NCBI RefSeq assembly: GCF_002119665.1
Contig: NZ_CP021111.1
Location: 434,001-498,000, forward strand
DNA length: 64,000 nt
Direction of reading: 5' to 3'
DNA from: Bordetella genomosp. 13
GTDB lineage: Bacteria > Pseudomonadota > Gammaproteobacteria > Burkholderiales > Burkholderiaceae_B
In this document: positions 34,601 to 43,600 of the stretch, in pieces
Layout of the letters: each line of letters starts with the position of its first letter
How positions within the stretch are numbered: position 1 is the stretch's first letter
Notes under the pieces: generated by a model
What the model saw: the letters and a program-made list of their open reading frames with translations, nothing else
Told to the model about the DNA's origin: nothing
Database searches by the model: none
Program-made: the position numbers and the translations under genes

Positions 34601-37600
34601 CTGCCGGCGGGCTTTTGGTGATCGGGCTGACGCTGGCCGATGACTACACCGTTGGCGCGGGCGAGATACTGCCGACGGACGTCACGCTCGTCAGGGTCGA
34701 AGCGCCTTTCGTTCCTGGCGGACAGGCTTTGCCGAGCGACGCGGCGTTCATCGACCTCGTCCGAGCGGCGGGGGGCACGCTGGTTGCACAAAGGCTGTGG
34801 ACCATCCCGGCCAACGTTACTGGAACGTTCACGGGCATCAACCCGAATACGGGCAGGACGCAGGTCTACAGGGCGGGCAGTACGGTCGGCGTGGGCACCA
34901 TCTTCAACACCACCACGTCGGGTGCAAACAACCTCATCCTGCCGTCCGGCATGGTCATTCCGGGCGGGGTGTTCTCTGTGGCCGGCCGAGACGGCGTGCA
35001 GTTGCCCGAAACTGAAGTGAGGCACTCCTACGCCGCGGGGACTGCTGCGCCGGAAGACATTGTGCTGGCCGCGGGCACGCTAGTGCAGCCGGGTTTCGCG
35101 TTGCAGCGCGAGGCTCGATTCGATGTTCTCCAGTTGCCGAGCGGCTACTTCAATCGTGGTTTTTCGCAGTATCAGGTTGCGGGATTGACGGGCGCCCTGG
35201 TAAGCCAGGGCAGCGCCGTCGACGTCGCCATGCCGGTATACCGGCGCGGAGCCGGCGCGCATCGACAGGCTACGGTCGAGGCGCCGGGAGCGGCGCTCGA
35301 ACTCTGGATGCCGCCGCTGTACCAGGAAGACCCGGTTGCCGGTACGCTGACCCGGCGCGCCGGCGCCAGCTTCAGCTTGCGCGCGGGCAGTACCGAGGCA
35401 GCGGCCGCCGACCTGGCGGTCGTGCAGGCGATCATCGGCCGCTATGCTGTCGTGAACGTCGACCCCGGCCAGACCATCGAGGTCCGCAGCATTGGTCAGC
35501 TTACCGTCGAGGGCACGCTGCGGGCTCCGGGTGGAGATATCCTGCTCGGGGAGGTACCGCTTCCCGCAACGACGGCGGAACCGGCTCGAAGCGAAGGCCA
35601 TGGCCGCTCGATATGGGTCGGCGAACAAGCCGTGCTCGATGTGTCCGGGCGCGCGACGCTGGCCACCGATACGCTTGGCCGGCGGTATGGCCTCGTTGAC
35701 GCAGGGGGCAGCATCGTCGTCGGAGGCGCGTTCGACGCAGGCCAGGGCCTGGCGGATGCGGCCGACCTGTTCGTCGTGGTGCGCCCGGGGGCATTGCTGG
35801 ATGCTTCCGGCACGAAGGCCACGATCGATGTGCCGGGGCTCGGTGCAAGCGAGGTGGCAAGCGCCGGGGGGGATATTACCGTCGCATCGAGCAATGGCCT
35901 GTACCTCGACGGTACGCTACGGGCCGAGGCGGGCGGCGACAGTGCTGCCGGGGGAAGCCTGACGCTGGCCTTGAATACCCCGATCTACAGAAACACTGCT
36001 GATAGCCGGGTCAGGCAGGCGAGGGAGCTGACCCTGAGCCAATGGGCCCGGCCGTCTTTGTCCCTTGGCCTCGACCCCGCCGCGGCGGCCGATCAACTGG
36101 TCTATGGCCGAGCCGGCGTGGCTGCGGAGCAAGTGGCCGCGGGCGGCTTCGACAGCGTCACGCTCGCCAGCGACGGGCTTCTGAGTTTCGAGGGCGATGT
36201 TTCCCTGGCGACGGGGTACTCCATGAACCTCTATGCGAGAGTCATGAGCCTTGCCGAAGGCGCCGCCGAGTCGAGCCGCGTCCAGCTCTCCGCCCCATAC
36301 ATACACCTGGCGAGTTATGGTGGAGAACTGGGCGGTGACGGTCGTCTCCACCCCACTGTCACAGGCGGCGTGTCGGAACGGGCACCGGTCGGCATGCTGT
36401 CCATCAATGCCGGCAGGCTGCTGCAGGTTGCCGGCAATCTGACTTTCGGCGGCCGAGGTGGAACGGGCGCGTCTGTGGGCCTGCCCGCCGAGGTCGATCG
36501 GCGCGGTTTCGATAAGCTGCTGCTCTCCAGCGCGGGCGACATCCGATTCCTGGGTGGCGATCTCTACACGCCTGGCGACCTCTCGCTGGCGGCCGCACAG
36601 CTCTATCCCGGCACGGGGGCGAGTGCGGCGCTGTATGCCGGTTGGCGGGGAACGTCGGCCGCGCTCGACCCGGATCGGGTGCTGTCCGTTGCGCGCACGA
36701 CCGACGTCATTCCCGAACTGCCATACTCCGTTTTTGGACGCCTGACCCTGGCCGCTGCGAACATCGAGCAAGGTGGCGTGGTACGTGCGCCTCTGGGCCG
36801 AGTGGAGCTGGGAAGCGAAACTAACCTGCGTGGCAGCCGCAACGTCAGTCTTCTGGCTGGCAGTCTGACGTCGGTCAGCGCCGATGGCCTGGTGATGCCT
36901 TACGGTGGCACGAAGGACGGGCAGGCGTGGCAGTACGCCGGAGAAAAAATCAACCTGGCGGGCGTCGGCTCGCTGGCCGCGGGTCGGGTGACGTTAACCA
37001 GCCAGCATGTAGATGTGCAGGCGGGGGCCGTCATAGACCTGTCGGGCGGCGGTGAATTGACCGGTGCGGGCTTCGTGTCCGGGCGAGGCGGCTCCACCGA
37101 TGCCCGCTATCACCCCTTGGTGCAGATCGGGCGCAACGGGTTCACCTTGCCCGGGCTGTCCAGCAATCCTGTCTATGCCATTGTTCCAGGCGTACAGGCG
37201 CCGGCGGCGCCGGCCGGCGGCGAAGCCGGCGCCGTCGATCCGGTGGTCGGCCAGCAGATCACGCTGGGCGATGGCGTGCCGGGCCTGCCCGCGGGAACCT
37301 ATACGTTGCTGCCCTCCACGTACGCCTTGCTGCCAGGTGCGTTCCGCGTCGAGATAAACGGTCTTTCCAGCATCGGGCGGCCCACCGCTTCCCATACCGT
37401 GCGCAACGGTTCGTGGTCTGCCGCGGGCCGGCTATCGATTGCCGGCACGCGGTTCCAGGACAGCCTGTTCCAGCAGGTCATCCTGACCCCGGCCGACGTG
37501 CTGCGTTCATACTCGCAGTACAACGAGACGCCCTATAGCGAATTCGTACGGGCGGATGCGGCAACACTGGGTGTGCCGCGCGCACAGATCGAGGCGGACG

Positions 37601-40600
37601 CCAAGACCTTGCGTCTGGCGCTTCTGGATCGAGAGCAGGATAGCCGGGATCTCAGTCTCCGGTTCGCGGGCGAGGTGCGGGGCGAAGCCGGTAAAGGAGG
37701 CTATGGCAGCACGCTCGCCGTCACGGGCTCGACCATCGAGATCCTTGCCGACGACGCCGTTCCCTCGTCGGAATATGCGATCGCGCTGCGGTCCTCCGAG
37801 CTGAACCGGGTGAAGGTGAACCGGCTGGCCATCGGCGGCATGCCGCGGGTCGCATATGGCCAGGGCGGCAATATCGTGCGCTTCGACGGCCAGGTGGCCG
37901 GCGAGAACGTTTCCCCGGCAGACTCCCTCGTCGTACGCAGCGGGGCTCAGCTATATGCGCCGGAAGTCATGTTGATCGGTAGCGGCTTCTTGGACTCGAC
38001 CAACAGCATCAGCGTCGAGCAGGGGGCGGTGATCAATACGCTAGGAAGAGGCGCGGTCGCCTACGACTCCGCCGACGGATTCATTTATCAGCCGGGCAGC
38101 ACCGGTGTGGTGTCGGTATCGAACGGCTTGCTGAGATGGCTGGCGTCGGAGAAAGCCGGCCTCATCAAGGGCCCCAGCCCGATCCTGATCGGCGGCTGCG
38201 CGTCGGGGGCGTGCGGCGGGTCGACGCAGCTCTACTCCGAAGGCAGCATCGCCTTCGTCACGGACAACGATTTTCAACTGGACGACGCCGTCCGGTACGG
38301 CACGCGGCACCTGAGCCTGGCGGTCGGCGCCTTCAACATCGGCAGCGGTGAGGCGCTGGCGGCGGCGTCCGCACGCGGCGCGCTGACCCCAGGGCTGGCG
38401 CTTACCCAGCAGATGATGGAGCGTTTGCTGCAGGGTGACACCAGCACGGGCGCTCCCGCTCTGGAGACGCTCGAGCTGATTGCCGGGCAGTCGGTCAATT
38501 TCTTCGACACGGTGACGCTGTCAACCTTGGACGCTAGCGGCGCATCGCTGCTGGACAACCTGATGATCACCACGCCAGCCATCTACGGCTATGGTGACTC
38601 GGCCGACATGGCGTTGATCCGGACCGGACATCTGATCTGGAACGGATCTGGTGATGCGCCGGGCCCCGTCGTCAACGGCGGCGCGGGCACGGGCACGGGC
38701 TCATTGCAGATCGAAGCCCAGAAGATTACGTTCGGCTATGGCACCTATGGCCAGGCGGATGGCGTCAGCAAGCTGGGTCGCATGGCCCTGGGGTTCGCCA
38801 ACGTCAATCTGGTGGCCAGCGACCGCGTCAGCGCCAACAACGCAGGTACATTGGCGATCTACCAGTCGCAAGGCGAATATGTCTCCGGCGAAGGTTGGCA
38901 GTACTCGGGCGGCAACCTCAACGTGGTCACGCCCTTGTGGACCGGAGAGTCCGGATCGACGCATCAGATCACCGTAGGGGGGGCCATCAACGTTACCGCA
39001 CCGGCAACGGGAGCTGCTGATCCTTCGGCTGTCACGGCAATCGGCGCGGAACTTTCACTGACCGCCGCTCTAGGCTTGAACCTGGACACCACGGTGGCCT
39101 TGCCCAGCGGCAAGCTGGCCCTCGAGGCGGATGGCAGCGTGGTCCTGGGCAATGGCGCCACAGTCGACGTGTCCGGGCGCAGCGTGACGTTCTTTGACGA
39201 CAACGACGCCACGCAATACAGCTGGGGCGGAGACGTGAGTCTGCGCAGCACGAACGGCGATGTCGTCCAGGCTTCCGCTTCCCTCATCGATCTTTCCGCT
39301 GAGAACAATAACGCTGGCCGTCTGACCGCCATTGCGTTGGGCGAAGCCGCGGGCAGCGTGGATCTTCAAGGCGCCATCGACGGCACTGCCAGCGGTTACT
39401 ACGACGCGGGCGGCACCTACGTGCCGTACCTGGCGGGCGCCGTGGATATCCGGGCACAGCGCCTGGGTGTAGGGGCGGCCCTGACCGACGCATTTTCCGC
39501 GCTCAACCAGCGCTTGAACGAGGGCCAGGTGTTCGGTCGTCGCAGCTTCCAGTTGAAGCAGGGCGACCTGGTCATCGGCAACGGACTGAGGGCCAATCAA
39601 ATCGAGGTCTCGCTCGACGCGGGCCACCTGGCGGTTACCGGCATGGTGGATGCCAGTGGCGAGCGAGTGGGCATGATCCGCCTCGCGGGGCGCCAGGGGC
39701 TGACGCTCGCCAGCGGCGCCGTGCTGGACGCGCACGGCACCCTGTTGCGCCTGGACAGCTACGGGAAAATCGTCGACGCGCCCAATCGCGCGGTCGTCGA
39801 GCTCAGTTCCGGCGCGGGGCTGCTGACCATGGCGAACGGCGCACGCATCGACCTGCGCCATGGCACCAACGATGCCCGCGTAGCGGCCATGCCAGCGCTG
39901 CACGATGGCCGCGCGCTGGGCACGCTGGAACTGAATGCGCCGCGTATCGACGCCGATGGCCGTGTCGACACGGACGCTGCCGCCACCTACGGCGATATTG
40001 CGATCGACGTTCGCGGCGCGGTGGACGTGCAGGGTGTGAAGTCCATCGCGGTCAATGCGGTACAGCGTTACGACGACGCGCCAGCAGGCACCGACGAGGC
40101 GGCCGGCGGACGGCCCTATCAGATCATCACGCAGGCTTATCTGGACGGGAAGCACAGCGATAGCGTGGCGTTCATCAATGCCGCATTGGCCAATGGAACA
40201 CTGCTGAATACGAAGCTGGCCGGACTGAGCGGAGGCAGCCTCCGCGATGTCTTCCACTTGCGGCCCGGCGTGGAGATCGTCAGCGCCACGCCGGATGGAG
40301 ACATCGTCATCAGCGGCGACCTGGACCTGTCGGGGCATCGCTACGCCAGCCTGAATCCGGCAACGCAGAAGACCGGCATCTACGGCTCCGGCGAGCCGGG
40401 GGCGTTGGTGATCCGTGCCGGCGGCAACCTGAACATCTACGGCAGTGTCAACGATGGCTTCTCGCCTCCGCCCGACACGCCGGACGACAATGGCTGGGTG
40501 CTGACCCCGGGAACGCAGGGATATGGCGGCGACGTGGTGGTGCCGGGGGCGGGCGTGCAGCTGGCAGAGGGCACCGTGTTTCCCGCGGACAAGACGCTGA

Positions 40601-43600
40601 ACTACGCGGTGCCGCTCCAGGCGCTTACCCTGCCGGCAGGAACGGAGTTGCCCGTGGCGGCAACCTTGGTCGCGGGCATGACCCTGCCTGCCGGAACCGT
40701 GGTGGGCGCGGAGATTCGCGACGCGTCGGGCCGCGTCCTCGCGGCCGCCGGCGCGGTGCTGGGCGACGCATTGTCGATACCTGCTGGCGCAGTGCTGGGG
40801 GCCGGCATGCGGTTGCCGGCGCAGGCGCAGGTCGAGGCATTGACCTGGCCGGCGAACGTGGCGCTGCCGGTCGCCGCTACGTTGGCGCGCGACGTGAGCT
40901 TGCCCGTCGGAGCCCTGATTCCGTCGATGACCAACGTCAAGCTGGTGGATGGGGCTCCCCTGGTCGAGTTGCGCACGGTGTCCGGCGATCGCATGGGCCG
41001 CAACTGGGCGGTGGCAAAAATGCTGCCCGAGGGCTCGCTCTCGTGGAGCCTGCGTCTGGTAGCAGGCGCGGACCTGGACGCCGCCGACCCGCGGCTGACG
41101 CGCCCCGACGCAACGGGCAGGCTGGTGCTGGCCGACACCCATTATGGTCTTTATAAGACATTCCAGCCGGGCGGCATCCAGGTATGGACCCAGGAGGCTA
41201 TCGACTACTGGCAGGTGGACGTCGACTGGGCCGACTATGGATTGAGCGGCCCCGTCAAGGTAGGCGATGCGGTTGCGGATCCCCAGGAGTGGGGGTTCTG
41301 CTCCGACCCGAGCGTGACATGCGGGACGGCCACTCACGTGTGGACCCAGGAAGGCATTGCCGGTTGGGAAACAGACAACTACTGGCAGGACTATGGCTTG
41401 AGTGGTCCGCCCGCGGTTGGCGACCCGGTGGTAGATCCTCAGGGTTGGCTATTTTGCGATATGCCGGGATCCTGCCTGGAACTACCAGGGGATACCGTCA
41501 AGGCGGCCTATCCCGTCACGCAGAACTTCAGTGTGTTGCGTACCGGCACCGGCGACCTGGACTTGATCGCGGGCGGCGACGTGGCCATGCATTCACTGTA
41601 TGGCGTTTACACAGCCGGCGCCAGCAGCGCTTCGCGAGGCGGCGCGCAAGCCGGCGCATTCAACCAGCCGCGCGCCAAAGGGGGTGGCGGCGATGACACC
41701 TACCTCAACACCAGCATGAGCGCCGATCCTGGTGTGGGAGTGGCCTACGAGGCGGTGGTGAATGGCGGCGAGAACAGCACGTACGGGGCATGGTATCCCG
41801 ACGGCGGCGGCAACCTCCTGCTGAGGGCCGGAGGCGACTTCACGGGGGATGTACTGGCGAGTCGGCCGGGGGTGACGACAGACATCGATCTGCGGCCGCA
41901 GCGCGGCAGTGCTGACCTTGGCAACTGGTTGTGGCGTCAGGGTAGCGGCGATACCCAAGGGGTCGACCGGATTCCCACCAGTTGGTGGATCAATTTCGGA
42001 ACTTACGTTCGGGGGCCGGATGCGGAGCTGACGAATACTTTGACCGGGGTGCCCTACGAAGATCGATATTTGGTTGGCGCCATTCCCGAGCTCGTGGGTT
42101 TTACCGGCGTTGGAACCTTGGGGGGCGGTAACCTGACCGTTCAGGTAAGCGGCGACGCAGGCCTTATCAGCCGTCGCGGAGATGCCCCCGGAAGCACGGA
42201 TCCGCAGCGCAGCGCAGGGTTGATACTGGCGGTCGGCAGCACTGGACGCGTTCTCGACAACGGCGACGTGCTGATGAGCGGAGGCGGCGATCTGCGCCTG
42301 GACTTGGGCGGCGCGCTCAATCCGGGTTTGGCCGCGCGTAGTTCGACGGGTTCGCGGAATTCTGAGGCATCGCCTTTCGACTATCGCCGCCAAAATCTCG
42401 ACCTCAATGGCGTACTGGCGAACCTGCGGGGAAGCGTGCGCGTGCAGGCAGGCAGCTTGGGAGGGATCGCTCTCTCTTATTTCCGAAGTAGTGGCGTGCA
42501 AGTCGACCAACGAGAGACGCGCGCATTCGATCCTTATTCCGCCTCGTTGGGCGCAGCGACGGGCGGCCCGGTGATCATGCTGGGCGATTCGGCCGCCTCG
42601 CTTTCCAGCCGTGGTGATCTGGTGCTCTCCGGTGCCGGGGATCCGGGGCGGGTCGCGCTGCCGGTTTCGATGCCCTATAGCCAGAACGGCGGCGAGCGGC
42701 AAGCCGGCGGCTACGGATGGTTCTCCCTGTGGACCGACAATACCGCGATCCGGCTGTTTTCGGCTGGCGGCGACGTGACGCCTAGCGTCCAGATTGCCGC
42801 GGTAGAGGCTAGCGGCCTTGTGGCTGCGGAACGGAATTACTCCGCGACCGACGGCCGCTTTGTGTGGCCCGGTCAGCTTTCCACGGTGGCGGCCAACGGT
42901 AGCATCTTCATCGGGCCTTCGGCACTTGGGCAGGCGTCAGCCTCGGAGTACAACGCGGCGTATTCGCTTTTGCTGGCGCCTTCCAGGAACGGCCGTCTGG
43001 AAGTCCTTGCGGGCGATTCGATCTATGCAGGCGGTTATGTCGTAAGTCGATCGGCGGCGCCGATGTCCGCGCTTCCGACGCCGCTTGATCCCGCCTTCGG
43101 GGTATTCAGGGCGAACGACGGAGGCCTTACCGCTATCCATAACCTGGATGCACAAGCGATCCGGCCCACCGTCGGCCGATTCCCCATCTTTGCCTTTGGA
43201 CCAAACACCGCTACGTCCTTGGTTTCTACGGCTTCCCCTGTCCGTTTCTATGCGCGTGAAGGAGACATATTGGGCTTGGGAACCGGGGAGGTGCTTGCTT
43301 TCAGCAGCGGAGGTCGTGCGGGCCAGACCTGGTACGAGGGGCTTGGTCCGGTCTGGATGCGTGCGGGTGGAGACATCGTACGGTCCGGTACCTTGCTCAG
43401 CGAGTCGGTAGCAATCCCGAGCGAAATTAAGCAAACACCGTCCAGCACTAATCTCGGCAGCGCTTCCAGCACGGGCAATCTCTTCATCCATTCCAATGCC
43501 AACGACGTTTCCATTGTCGAGGCCGGGGGTGAAATCCTCTTCAGCAACTTCATGGTGGCGGGTCCGGGTACGCTGGAAATCAGCGCCGGGGGCAATATCG

